NCBI RefSeq assembly: GCF_039527675.1
Contig: NZ_BAAAKI010000016.1
Span: 79,805 to 143,804 of the forward strand
Source: Luteococcus sanguinis
Lineage (GTDB): Bacteria; Actinomycetota; Actinomycetes; Propionibacteriales; Propionibacteriaceae
DNA: 64,000 nt
Direction: 5' to 3'
Part shown: positions 50,263 through 58,908 of the stretch, in pieces
How the letters are laid out: each line of letters opens with the position of its first letter
Numbering within the stretch: position 1 is the first letter of the stretch
Notes under the pieces: generated by a model
Databases searched by the model: none
What the model saw: only the letters and a program-made list of their open reading frames with translations
What the model was told of the DNA's origin: nothing
Position numbers and translations under genes: made by a program

Positions 50263-52977
50263 ATGTCGGGGTTCCTGTACGAGGTCGGCCAGTGGTGCTA
50301 CCGCTTCCACCGGCGCGTGCTCGCGCTGTGGCTGGCGGCACTCGTCCTGCTGGGCGCCCTCGCGGTGACGATGGGCGGTACGTGGAAGGACCAGTTCTCG
50401 ATCCCCGGCGCAGCCTCGCAGGAAGCACTCACCAAGCTCCGGATGACCTTCCCCCAGGTCGCGGCACTTGGCGCCACCGCGCTCGTCGAACTGCCCGAGG
50501 GCTCGAAGATCACCGACCCCGAGGTCAAGGCCGCCATCACCAGCGGCATCGACAAGTTCAAGGCCACCGGCTTCGTGCAGGGCGCGACCGAGCCGTGGAG
50601 CGAATACGTCCACGGGCTGGTCAGCGACGACGGCCAGGCGGGCGTCGTCCAGCTGCAGCTCGAGGGCACGATGGACACCTTCAAGGACGACCAGCGCGAG
50701 ACCCTGGTCAAGGTCTCGGACGAGATCACGGCCGACCTGCCGGCTGGCTCGACGGTCTCGATGGGCGGCGAGGCCTACTCGGTCAGTGTCCCCACGCTCT
50801 CGGTCACCGAGGCCGCCGGCGTGGTCGTCGCGCTGGTCGTGCTCGCCCTCACGCTCGGATCGCTGGTCGCGGCCGGCCTGCCGATCCTGACCGCGCTGGT
50901 CGGCGTCGGCCTGACCGTCTGCATCATGATGGTCTTCGCCCGCTTCACCCCCGTCATGTCCACCACCCCGATGCTGGCCGTGATGCTCGGGCTGGCCGTC
51001 GGCATCGACTACGCCCTGTTCATCCTGAGCCGCCACCGCGAGCAGCTCTCCCACGGCCTGGACGTCGAGGAGTCAGCGGCCCGCGCGGTTGCCACCGCCG
51101 GATCGGCGGTCGTCTTCGCCGGCCTGACCGTGATGATCGCCCTGGTCGGCCTCGGCCTGGGCGGGGTGCCCTTCCTCACCGCGATGGGTCTGTTCGCCTC
51201 GCTCGGCATCGCCTTCGCCGTCGTCATCGCCCTCACCCTGCTGCCCGCGATGATGGGCTTCCTGGGCGAACGGATGCGTCCCAAGCACGCCGTCGCCGAG
51301 GGCGAGGCCCGTCCGAACACCGCCCAGACGCGCTTCTTCCGAGGCTGGGTGCGCGCCGTCACCAAGTTCCCGTGGCTGACGATCCTGGTCGTCCTGGTCG
51401 GGGTCGCCGCGCTCAGCTGGCCCGCCCGCAACCTGACCATGGCGCTGCCCAATGCCGGCCAGAGTGCGCTGGGAAGCCCCGCGCGGACGAGCTACGACGC
51501 GATGGCCAAGCACTTCGGCGCCGGCTCCAACGGCCCCCTGATCGTCACCGCCGACCTGCTCACCTCCACCGACCCGATGGGCGTGATGAACGGCATCAAG
51601 GCCGACATCGAGAAGCTGCCCGGTGTCGCGTCCGTCCCCGCGGCCCTGCCCAACCAGAACGCCGACACCGGCTTCGTCCAGGTGATCCCCACCACCGCGC
51701 CGGACGACCCCGCCACCAAGGACGTCGTCAACGCGCTGATCGCGCAGCACCAGCACTGGCTGGACGCCTACGGCGTCGACACCGGCGTCACCGGCAGCAC
51801 CGCGATCCAGATCGACATCACCAGTCAGCTGACCAAGGCGCTGCTGCCCTTCGGCATCTTCGTGGTCGGCCTGTCGCTCGTCCTGCTGACGATGGTCTTC
51901 CGCTCGATCTACGTGCCGCTGAAGGCGACCATCGGCTACCTGTTCAGCATCGGCGTCGCCTTCGGCCTCACCACGCTGGTCTTCAACGAAGGCTGGGGCA
52001 AGGAACTAGTGAACCTGGAACGCCCGATGCCGGTGATCAGCTTCCTGCCGATCCTGCTGATGGGCATCCTGTTCGGCCTGGCGATGGACTATGAGGTCTT
52101 CCTGGTCAGCCGGATCCGTGAGGAGTACGTGCACGGACGCAGCGCCCGCGAGGCGATCGAGGAGGGCTTCATCGGCGCCGGTCCGGTCGTCGCAGCGGCT
52201 GCCGTGATCATGTTCGTCGTCTTCGCCTTCTTCGTCCCCGAGGGCGAGGGCCCGATCAAGACGATCGCCTTCTCCCTCGCCGTCGGCGTCGCGGTGGACG
52301 CCTTCGTCGTCCGGATGACGCTCGTCCCGGCCGTGATGCAGCTGCTCGGCGACCGGGCCTGGTGGCTGCCCGGCTGGCTGGACCGGCTGCTGCCCAGCCT
52401 GGACGTCGAGGGCGAGGGTCTGGCGCACCAGCTCGCGCTGGCCGACTGGCCCAGCGCCGAGCACGTCGAGCCCGTCCACGCGGAGGCTTTGGCGGTGGAC
52501 GGCCTGGTCGGACCGCTCGACCTGTCCCTGCAGCCCGGCCAGGTGGCCGCGGTCGTCGGGGATGTCCGCACCAGATCCGCTGCGCTGCTGGCCCTGTCGG
52601 GACGCCTGAAGACGACCGCCGGACGCGCGCGGGTCGCCGGCTCGCTGCTGCCCGACCAGTCGGTCAAGGTGCGACGCGACACCGACCACCTCGACCTCGC
52701 CACCAGCACCGACCCGGCCGGCGACCTGGCCCGGTTGCTCGGACGCCCGGCCGCGGTCACCTTCGTCGACGGCATCGAGTCGGGCATGGACGAACGTGCC
52801 GTGACCGAGCTCGTCCGCCTGGTCGAGACCCGACGCCAGCAGGGACGGGCCGTCGTGCTCGGCGTCGCCGACGCCCAAGCCGCCGCCGCGTTGGTCCCCG
52901 ACGTCACCTGGCAACCAACCTCCACGGGCATCCCCGTCACTAGCACCGCCGCCTCCCTCGAAGGAGCACTCGCATGA
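50263..52977 (+). CDS. MMPL/RND transporter fused to a degenerate ABC ATPase-like domain
   Basis: A 904-residue protein. Residues 1-720 are a full MMPL transporter: TM1 near 20-40, extracytoplasmic domain, a five-helix block about 190-360 with LAVGIDYALFILSRHRE, then the duplicated half with GLAMDYEVFLVSRIREE. Residues about 730-904 read like an ABC ATPase (LDLSLQPGQVAAVVGDV, VTFVDGIESGMDERAVTELV) but the P-loop is GDVRTRSA, lacking GxxGxGKS/T, and there is no LSGGQ. The fusion is therefore probably non-catalytic. ATG 50263 follows GGGGTGGGG. The stop overlaps the YhgE gene by 4 bp. Confidence 0.87.
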   Translation: MSGFLYEVGQWCYRFHRRVLALWLAALVLLGALAVTMGGTWKDQFSIPGAASQEALTKLRMTFPQVAALGATALVELPEGSKITDPEVKAAITSGIDKFKATGFVQGATEPWSEYVHGLVSDDGQAGVVQLQLEGTMDTFKDDQRETLVKVSDEITADLPAGSTVSMGGEAYSVSVPTLSVTEAAGVVVALVVLALTLGSLVAAGLPILTALVGVGLTVCIMMVFARFTPVMSTTPMLAVMLGLAVGIDYALFILSRHREQLSHGLDVEESAARAVATAGSAVVFAGLTVMIALVGLGLGGVPFLTAMGLFASLGIAFAVVIALTLLPAMMGFLGERMRPKHAVAEGEARPNTAQTRFFRGWVRAVTKFPWLTILVVLVGVAALSWPARNLTMALPNAGQSALGSPARTSYDAMAKHFGAGSNGPLIVTADLLTSTDPMGVMNGIKADIEKLPGVASVPAALPNQNADTGFVQVIPTTAPDDPATKDVVNALIAQHQHWLDAYGVDTGVTGSTAIQIDITSQLTKALLPFGIFVVGLSLVLLTMVFRSIYVPLKATIGYLFSIGVAFGLTTLVFNEGWGKELVNLERPMPVISFLPILLMGILFGLAMDYEVFLVSRIREEYVHGRSAREAIEEGFIGAGPVVAAAAVIMFVVFAFFVPEGEGPIKTIAFSLAVGVAVDAFVVRMTLVPAVMQLLGDRAWWLPGWLDRLLPSLDVEGEGLAHQLALADWPSAEHVEPVHAEALAVDGLVGPLDLSLQPGQVAAVVGDVRTRSAALLALSGRLKTTAGRARVAGSLLPDQSVKVRRDTDHLDLATSTDPAGDLARLLGRPAAVTFVDGIESGMDERAVTELVRLVETRRQQGRAVVLGVADAQAAAALVPDVTWQPTSTGIPVTSTAASLEGALA

Positions 52978-55649
52978 CCAGCACCCGCCAGAACCACTCG
53001 TCCGCCGCAGCCCGAGGCCTGATCGAGCGGACCAGCCGACGCACCTGGGCCAAGATGCTCGGCCTGCTGCTCGTCCCGCTGCTGGTGGCGGGCGTGGTGC
53101 TCGCCATCGCCAACCGGCATGACGACAACCTCGGCAAGGTGTCCGGGGCGATCGTCAACCTCGACCAAGCTGTGCAGATCAACGGTCAGACCGTGCCGAT
53201 GGGACGCCAACTGTCGGCCGCGCTGGTCGACCGGGACGACGCGAACATCGACTGGGTGCTCGCCGACGCCGCCAGCGGCGAGGAGGGCCTGGACTCGGGC
53301 GAGTACGCGGTGCTGGTGACGATCCCGGCGAACTTCTCCGCCGCTGCGACGTCGTACTCCAAGACGGCCGACCAGGCCCACCAGGCGACGATCGACATCC
53401 GCACCTCGGACGCCAGCTCGGTGGCCGACGCGGTGGTTGCGCGGCAGATTGCCGAACAGGCGTCCACCGCCCTCAACTCGACGCTGACCAGCGGATACCT
53501 GGAGAACATCTACGTGGGCTTCAACACCATGGGGGAGCAGTTGACCACCATGGCAAATGGCGCCGCCCAGCTCTCGTCCGGGGCCTCGCAGCTCGCGGCC
53601 GGCGTGGGCAGCGCTGCGGACGGTGCGCAGCAGGCGGGCAGTGGGATGGCGCAGCTGGACACCGCCGGTGCGGAGCTCGCGACCGGCGCCACGGCCCTGG
53701 CCGCCGGCGCCGGCCAGCTCTCCACCGGCGTCACGAAGTACACCGACGGCGTGGCGCAGCTGGGCACCGGCATCACCCAGCTCTCCGGCGGGCTCGCCAC
53801 CCTGGACTCGAAGTTGTCCGGTGCCTCAGGTGGCATGTCGAGTGAGCAGCAGGCCCAGCTCGGCCAGCTGAAGACCGGCGCCGCGCAGGTGGCCAGTGGC
53901 GCGGCCGGCTTGTCGTCCGGTCTGGGCACCTACCAGGCCACCCTCGACCAGTGGGCCGCCGGCAAGAACCTGCCCGCGCAGTTCACCACCGCCCTGGCGA
54001 AGCAGTCGGGCGCGGCCGTGACCCAGTGCAAGGTGCAGGGAGCCGAGCAGGTCACCGCCACCACCGTGGCGATCAAGCAGCAGATCGACGACGGCATCAC
54101 CAAGCTCCCCGCCCAGGCGGACGCGTCCATGAAGTCGGTGACCGAGCAACAGGTCTCGACTGCGCTGGCGGGCTACCAGCAGGAGGCCGCCGGGGTCGTG
54201 AACAAGGAGGTGGCCGATGCCGTCGCCGACGCGTTGGTGGAGCGACAGATCCTGACGGACGAACAGGCCAAGGGCGTCGCCGCGCAGGTGGCCGCAGCGG
54301 TCGCGACGCCGGTCTCGAAGGACGTCGTCTCCGGGATCACCACGCAGGTCAACAAGGGTCTTGGCACTGAGCTCGCCTCGCTGTTGACCACCGCCCTGCA
54401 GACCCAGGTGGACAGCGGTTTCGAGCAGGTGCAGGGCCAGATCAGCGACCAGGTCGCCACGCAGCTGGATGGCATGTGCGGCCAGATCGGCGCGGCCGTC
54501 ACCCAGTCCGCGACCGGTGGCTTCTCCGGGGCCGCGCAGGCGGCCTCGACCGCGCTGTCGTACCAGGACCCCGAGTCGGGACAGAGCCTGCGCAGCGGCG
54601 CGACCGCGCTCGCGTCAGGTGCCGGGCAGCTCTCCACGGGCGTCGCCCAGCTGGTCGACGGGCTGCCCGCGCAGATCGCGTCCCAGATGAAGCAGCTCTC
54701 GGACGGTGTCGGCAAGCTCGCCGACGGCGCCGCGCAGCTGGACTCGGGCGCCAAGCAACTCACCGCCAACTCCTCGCAGCTGACCAGCGGCGCCAGCCAG
54801 CTCGCGTCCGGCGCGACCACGCTGGCCGGTGGAGTAACCCAGTACGCCGGCGGCGTGCACCAGGCCCGGGTCGGCATCGAACAGCTGGCCAGCGGCATGG
54901 GGCAGCTGGACGATGGCTCGACCAAGCTCGCGTCGGGCATGAAGACCTTCGCCGACGGGGTGGCCAAGGGCTCGACGCAGGTTCCCAGCTACACCCAGTC
55001 CGAGCGGGAACAGCTCGCCAAGGTCGTCGCGCAGCCCGTCGAGGGTGACCAGCGGATCGTCACCCCGCTGGCCGCGACCACCGCGCTGATCGACGTGCTG
55101 GCGTTGTGGCTGGGCGCGCTGGCGACCTACCTGCTGGTGCGGCCCATCTCCCGGCACGCGGTGAGCTCGTCGCGCTCGTCGGCGGCGCTGCTGGCCGCGG
55201 CCCTGGCCCCCGGGGCGGCCGTCACGACCGTCCAGGCGCTGGTGCTGGGGTTGGTGTCGGGTGGTCTGCTCGACCTCTCGGCCGGGTCGACCGCGAAGCT
55301 CACCGCCGTGCTGGCCATCTCGGGACTGGCCTTCGTGGCGCTGAACCACGCGCTGGCGGCCTGGTGGGGCCAGGCCGGACGGGCGGTGGCGACGCTGCTC
55401 GCGGTGCTGACCGGAATCGTGGGCATCACGACGGCCGTCCCGTCGGCGCTCACCGCCCTGGAGGGCTTCAGCCCACTGCACCCGGCCCTGGCCGGCATCC
55501 GGGGAGCCATCGCCGAGGGTCCAGGGGTGACCGGTGCGATCGGCATGGCGCTGTTCTGGGGCATGCTGGCTCTGGCGCTCGGCCATGTCGCCGTGGCACG
55601 ATCCCGGCAGTTGAAGGCGAGCCAGGTGGCGGTTCGTCGGGCTGACTAG
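52974..55649 (+). CDS. YhgE/Pip family membrane protein
   Basis: An 891-residue protein: TM1 about 25-45, a large extracytoplasmic domain made of long stretches of SGxxQLxxGA-type heptads (about 190-300 and 540-665) typical of YhgE/Pip coiled coils, and about five C-terminal helices (700-880). The family is ABC-2-like and includes phage-receptor Pip and ESX-type secretion partners. The 4-bp overlap with the MMPL fusion gene implies a joint export complex under TetR control. Confidence 0.9.
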   Translation: MTSTRQNHSSAAARGLIERTSRRTWAKMLGLLLVPLLVAGVVLAIANRHDDNLGKVSGAIVNLDQAVQINGQTVPMGRQLSAALVDRDDANIDWVLADAASGEEGLDSGEYAVLVTIPANFSAAATSYSKTADQAHQATIDIRTSDASSVADAVVARQIAEQASTALNSTLTSGYLENIYVGFNTMGEQLTTMANGAAQLSSGASQLAAGVGSAADGAQQAGSGMAQLDTAGAELATGATALAAGAGQLSTGVTKYTDGVAQLGTGITQLSGGLATLDSKLSGASGGMSSEQQAQLGQLKTGAAQVASGAAGLSSGLGTYQATLDQWAAGKNLPAQFTTALAKQSGAAVTQCKVQGAEQVTATTVAIKQQIDDGITKLPAQADASMKSVTEQQVSTALAGYQQEAAGVVNKEVADAVADALVERQILTDEQAKGVAAQVAAAVATPVSKDVVSGITTQVNKGLGTELASLLTTALQTQVDSGFEQVQGQISDQVATQLDGMCGQIGAAVTQSATGGFSGAAQAASTALSYQDPESGQSLRSGATALASGAGQLSTGVAQLVDGLPAQIASQMKQLSDGVGKLADGAAQLDSGAKQLTANSSQLTSGASQLASGATTLAGGVTQYAGGVHQARVGIEQLASGMGQLDDGSTKLASGMKTFADGVAKGSTQVPSYTQSEREQLAKVVAQPVEGDQRIVTPLAATTALIDVLALWLGALATYLLVRPISRHAVSSSRSSAALLAAALAPGAAVTTVQALVLGLVSGGLLDLSAGSTAKLTAVLAISGLAFVALNHALAAWWGQAGRAVATLLAVLTGIVGITTAVPSALTALEGFSPLHPALAGIRGAIAEGPGVTGAIGMALFWGMLALALGHVAVARSRQLKASQVAVRRAD

Positions 55650-55663
55650 GCGAGAGGGGTTTC

Positions 55664-56422
55664 ATGCCCGAGGGTGATGCGGTGTGGCGATCGTGCCGGT
55701 CGCTGCACCGCGCGCTGGCCGGGCACGAGTTGGTCCGCGGGGAGCTGCGGGTGCCGCAGGCCGCGGCCAAGTCGCTGGCCGGACGGACGGTGCTGGAGGT
55801 CGTCCCGCGCGGCAAGCACCAGCTCACCCGACTCTCGGACGGCCTCACCCTGCACACGCACCTGCGGATGGACGGGGTGTGGAAGATCGTCGGCGCTGGT
55901 GACCGGACCCCGGGCCCGGCGCACCAGGTACGCGTCCTGCTGGCGACGGCCGAGAAACAGGCGGCCGGGCTGCGGCTGGGGATGGTCGACCTGGTGCGCA
56001 CCGCGGACGAGTCGTCCGTCGTCGGGCACCTCGGCCCGGACCTGCTGGGGGACGACTGGGACGCGTCGGTGGCGGTCGCGAACCTGCTCGAGTTCCCGGA
56101 GCGGACGATCGGTGAGGCGCTGCTCGACCAGCGAAACCTGGCCGGCATCGGCACCATCTGGCGGGCCGAGACGCTGTTCGCGCAGCGGGTCAACCCCCGC
56201 ACTCCCGTGGGGGAGGTCGCCGACCTGGCAGCGCTGGTGACCAAGGCGCATGACCTGCTGCTGCGCGCCATCGACGTCGAGACCTGGCGCGAACAACGCT
56301 GGGTCTACAACAAGGCCGGACGCCCGTGCCCCCGCTGCGGCACCGGGATCGCCTGCGACGAGTACGGCCCCACCACCCAGGAGCGCCTGGTCTGGTGGTG
56401 CCCCCGCTGCCAGCCCACCTGA
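55664..56422 (+). CDS. Fpg/Nei-family DNA glycosylase (endonuclease VIII-like)
   Basis: A 252-residue base-excision repair enzyme. The start MPEGDAV gives the catalytic Pro-Glu after Met removal, and a helix-two-turn-helix lies near residues 145-180 (EALLDQRNLAGIGTIWRAE). The C-terminal zinc finger CPRCGTGIAC...WWCPRCQ (about 224-250) is complete. It excises oxidised bases and cuts the strand by beta/delta elimination. It begins 14 bp after the YhgE stop but is unrelated in function, so it may be read-through or have its own promoter. Confidence 0.92.
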   Translation: MPEGDAVWRSCRSLHRALAGHELVRGELRVPQAAAKSLAGRTVLEVVPRGKHQLTRLSDGLTLHTHLRMDGVWKIVGAGDRTPGPAHQVRVLLATAEKQAAGLRLGMVDLVRTADESSVVGHLGPDLLGDDWDASVAVANLLEFPERTIGEALLDQRNLAGIGTIWRAETLFAQRVNPRTPVGEVADLAALVTKAHDLLLRAIDVETWREQRWVYNKAGRPCPRCGTGIACDEYGPTTQERLVWWCPRCQPT

Positions 56423-56530
56423 CGCTCCCCGAGCTTGGGCCCCCACCGTTCCCCGAGCCTGGACCTCCAACGTTCCCCGAGCCTGTCCCCCAACGTTCCC
56501 CGAGCCTGTCGAGGGGTCCCTCCGGCCAGA
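56423..56530. repeat. dispersed repeat array, copy F (left part of a 331-bp gene-free interval)
   Basis: Four units CG(C/T)TCCCCGAGCxTG start at 56423, 56447, 56471 and 56494 (24, 24 and 23 bp apart). The last carries the full core and CCTGTCGAGGGGTCCCTCC. No gene is seen in 56423-56753; the interval consists of this array, a hairpin element, a further core, then the start region of the carboxypeptidase gene. Confidence 0.85.
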
Positions 56531-56606
56531 TTCCGCCAAACGCGCGCGTCAGAGCAATTTGGTCCCACCACGGGACCGGAGCCGGCTGGGCCGCACGTTT
56601 TGGAGG
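56531..56606. repeat. diverged 76-bp hairpin element, copy 3
   Basis: CCGCCAAA...TTTTGGAGG ends and the central AGAGCAATTTGGTCCC ACCAC GGGACCGG match copies 1 and 2 in plan but with many changes. The inner arms GGTCCC/GGGACC are still paired. Confidence 0.6.
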
Positions 56607-56614
56607 CAGCAACG

Positions 56615-56672
56615 ACCCCCCCGAGCCGGGACCCCCAACGTTCCCGAGCCTGTCGAGGGGTCCCTCCGGCCA
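56615..56672. repeat. dispersed repeat, copy G
   Basis: CCCCCGAGCCGGGACCCCCA then CGTTCCCGAGCCTGTCGAGG; the last 25 bp (CCTGTCGAGGGGTCCCTCC onward) are identical to the end of copy F. Confidence 0.8.
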
Positions 56673-56753
56673 GCGCCCGGTGAAGTCGCCGTCACGATCG
56701 GTCATCCAGGGCATGCATACTGAGCGCACTCGGGACGACGACAGGAGACCCCC

Positions 56754-57746
56754 TTGCGCAAGCCCACCCGCCTCGCCGCCACCACCGCGGCCGCCGCCCT
56801 GGCCCTGACCGCCTTCGCCGGACCCAGCGCCCACGCCACCACCTGGACCACCTGCGGCGGCGTCTTCGGGGGCGTCGACTTCCCCAACGGCTCGATCACC
56901 AAGCAGACCTCCCAGCTGGTCGCCGTCTGGCGCAAGACCGCCTACACCTCCCAGGTCACCACCCTCACCCGGACCACCGCCGGCGCCTGCACCTTCACCT
57001 CGTCCACGCGATACGAGGCGACGAAGGGCTATGTCGTCCCGGCGTCCACGGCGACGCGCACGGTCAAGGTCCGCCACCTCACCGCGAAGAACCTGATCGA
57101 GCGCCGCGTGCTCGGCTACTCGGTGCAGGGCCGCCCGATCGTCGCCTACCTGGTCGGCGACCCCAAGGCGAGCAGGACGTCCGTGCTGCTCGGCCAGATC
57201 CACGGCAACGAGAAGGCAGGACACAAGACGGCGATCTCGCTGGTGAACGGTCCGACGATCACCGGTCTGCGGCTGTGGGTGATCCCCACCGCCAACCCGG
57301 ACGGCTATGCGGCCGGCACCCGACAGAACGCCCACCGCGTCGACCTGAACCGCAACTTCAGCCACAACTGGGTCAAGACCTCTACCACCTCGAAGTACTA
57401 CGGCGGTTCCAAGCCCTTCAGCGAGCCGGAGTCGCGGGTGCTGCGCGACTTCGTGGCGCAGGTGCAGCCCTACCAGATCGTCTCGATCCACCAGCCGCTC
57501 TACGGCGTCGACGGCTACGGCCTCAAGGACGCCACCTTGGGCCAGCGGCTGGCGACCCAGTTGGGCCTGCCCCAGAAGGAGTTCTCGTGCACGGGTGTCT
57601 GCCACGGCACCTTCGTGGGCTGGGTGAACCACGTCCAGGACGGCACCGCCATCACCGTCGAGTACGCCAAGACGCCGACCACGCACTTCATGACCTTCAC
57701 CGCGCGCCGTGGCATCACCTTCGCGCTACGCGGGGCCTACGCCTGA
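56754..57746 (+). CDS. secreted zinc carboxypeptidase, M14 family
   Basis: A 330-residue exported peptidase starting at TTG 56754, 7 nt after AGGAG. A Sec signal of about 28 residues is clear (cleavage near AHA). A roughly 80-residue N-terminal region precedes the M14 domain: zinc ligands H150 and E153 (QIHGNE), NPDG (181-184), DLNRNF (197-202), third ligand H246 (SIHQPLYG) and catalytic Glu in ITVEYAK (about 301). Compact for the family. It trims C-terminal residues of peptides or peptidoglycan outside the cell. Confidence 0.87.
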   Translation: MRKPTRLAATTAAAALALTAFAGPSAHATTWTTCGGVFGGVDFPNGSITKQTSQLVAVWRKTAYTSQVTTLTRTTAGACTFTSSTRYEATKGYVVPASTATRTVKVRHLTAKNLIERRVLGYSVQGRPIVAYLVGDPKASRTSVLLGQIHGNEKAGHKTAISLVNGPTITGLRLWVIPTANPDGYAAGTRQNAHRVDLNRNFSHNWVKTSTTSKYYGGSKPFSEPESRVLRDFVAQVQPYQIVSIHQPLYGVDGYGLKDATLGQRLATQLGLPQKEFSCTGVCHGTFVGWVNHVQDGTAITVEYAKTPTTHFMTFTARRGITFALRGAYA

Positions 57747-57767
57747 GACCGGCTGACCAGCCCGGTC
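57747..57767. terminator. weak bidirectional hairpin
   Basis: GACCGG (57747-57752) and CCGGTC (57762-57767) pair over a 9-nt loop in the 19 bp between convergent genes. Possible terminator for both. Confidence 0.4.
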
Positions 57768-58467
57768 AGGCCAGTTCGATCTCCCGGACCGTCGCAGCCA
57801 GCAGGTCGACGACGGCGATGCGTCCGGCGAGTGTTCGCCCCTGACGGGTGAGCACCTTGAGCGCCTCGGCCGCCTGCCAGGCGCCGAGCAGGGCGGGGGT
57901 GGCGCCGAGCACCTGCGGCGGGTGGTTCAGTTCGCGGGGGTCGCCGACGACGTCCTCCCACTGCGGCCCGCCGGGGACGAACACGCTGATCACCCCTTGC
58001 CAGCCGTCCACCGCTGCCCACACCCAGGGCACGGACGCCTCGCGGCAGCTGGCTGAGATCGCGGCGCGGGAGGCCATCTTGTCGGTGCAGTCGAGGACGA
58101 CGTCGAACTGCGCCACGAAGTCCGCGTCGTCTGCGGTGAGCCGGCGCCGCAGCCCCTTGACGCGTGTGTCGGGGGAGAGGGCGGCCATCCTGGCGGTCGC
58201 ACGTTCGACCTTCTGCGCGCCCAGGTCGTCGGACGTGTAGAGCGTCTGCCGGTTGAGGTTGGTCAGGTCGAGGGTGTCGTCGTCCAGCAGGACGACGTGC
58301 CCGACCCCGCTGGCCACCAGCGCCGGGATCGCGCCGGCGCCCAGTCCGCCGCAGCCCACCACCAGCGCGGACGAGGTGGCGAGCGTCTCCTGCCCGTCCC
58401 CCAACAGCGTCCGCTGCCGGACCCACTGGTCGGGCTTGGTCTGGTTGGGCTCCACCTCAGCAGTCAC
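57766..58467 (-). CDS. moeB: MoeB/ThiF-family adenylyltransferase without zinc cysteines
   Basis: A 233-residue E1-like enzyme that adenylates the C-terminal Gly-Gly of MoaD. The Rossmann ATP site GCGGLGAGAIPALVASGVG (about 38-56), DDDTLDLTNLNRQTLYT and catalytic DCTDKMASR are present. The two CxxC zinc pairs of E. coli MoeB are missing: only three Cys in total. It is translationally coupled to moaE (11-bp overlap). Length is somewhat short. A ThiF role cannot be excluded, but context favours molybdopterin synthase activation. Confidence 0.85.
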   Translation of the reverse strand: MTAEVEPNQTKPDQWVRQRTLLGDGQETLATSSALVVGCGGLGAGAIPALVASGVGHVVLLDDDTLDLTNLNRQTLYTSDDLGAQKVERATARMAALSPDTRVKGLRRRLTADDADFVAQFDVVLDCTDKMASRAAISASCREASVPWVWAAVDGWQGVISVFVPGGPQWEDVVGDPRELNHPPQVLGATPALLGAWQAAEALKVLTRQGRTLAGRIAVVDLLAATVREIELA

Positions 58468-58873
58468 CGAGGCCCACCCACTCGTGGCTTCCGTCGGCGA
58501 AGACCTGTCGTTTCCAGACCGGGACGCGGTGTTTGATCCGCTCGACGAGCTCGCCGCAGGCCGCGAAGGCCTCGGCCCGGTGGGCCGACGCGCAGGCGGC
58601 GACCAGCGCCAGGTCGCCCACGCGCAGGTCCCCGACCCGGTGCCAGGCCTGTGCCCGCACCCCGAACTCGTCCTCGATCTCGGAGACCACCTGGGCCATC
58701 ACCGCGTCCGCATCGGGGTGCGCCGAGTACGCCAGTTCGGTGACCGAGCGGTCGTGGTCGTGGTTGCGCACGACCCCCTCGAAGCTGACGACCGCGCCGT
58801 GCGTCTGGTCCCAGACGTCCGCGCGCGCGGCGGCCGGGTCGAGCGGGGTCGAGAGCACGGCGGGTGTGGGCAT
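58457..58873 (-). CDS. moaE: molybdopterin synthase catalytic subunit
   Basis: A 138-residue subunit that, with MoaD thiocarboxylate, converts cPMP to molybdopterin. Typical blocks: GAVVSFEGVVRNHDHDRSV, LAYSAHPDADAVM, HRVGDLRVGDLALV and the lysine-bearing IKHRVPVWKRQVF active-site loop near the C-terminus. ATG 58873 lies 7 nt after the minus-strand TAGGCT, so the mRNA is probably leaderless. Confidence 0.93.
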   Translation of the reverse strand: MPTPAVLSTPLDPAAARADVWDQTHGAVVSFEGVVRNHDHDRSVTELAYSAHPDADAVMAQVVSEIEDEFGVRAQAWHRVGDLRVGDLALVAACASAHRAEAFAACGELVERIKHRVPVWKRQVFADGSHEWVGLGDC

Positions 58874-58880
58874 GCGCGCC

Positions 58881-58901
58881 AGCCTACGGCGCGGGCAGGA
58901 T
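58881..58901. promoter_or_regulatory. paired leaderless promoters for moaE and moeA
   Basis: On the minus strand TAGGCT (58886-58881) is 7 nt from the moaE ATG. On the plus strand CAGGAT (58896-58901) is 7 nt from the moeA ATG at 58909. The two divergent starts are only 36 bp apart. Confidence 0.55.
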
Positions 58902-58908
58902 GGGGACC

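Noticed and set aside
56423..56753. A CRISPR-like array in the regularly spaced CCCCGAGC units
   Set aside because: Units are 23-24 bp with no variable 30-bp spacers and no cas genes; the same units occur in coding DNA as part of a dispersed repeat family.
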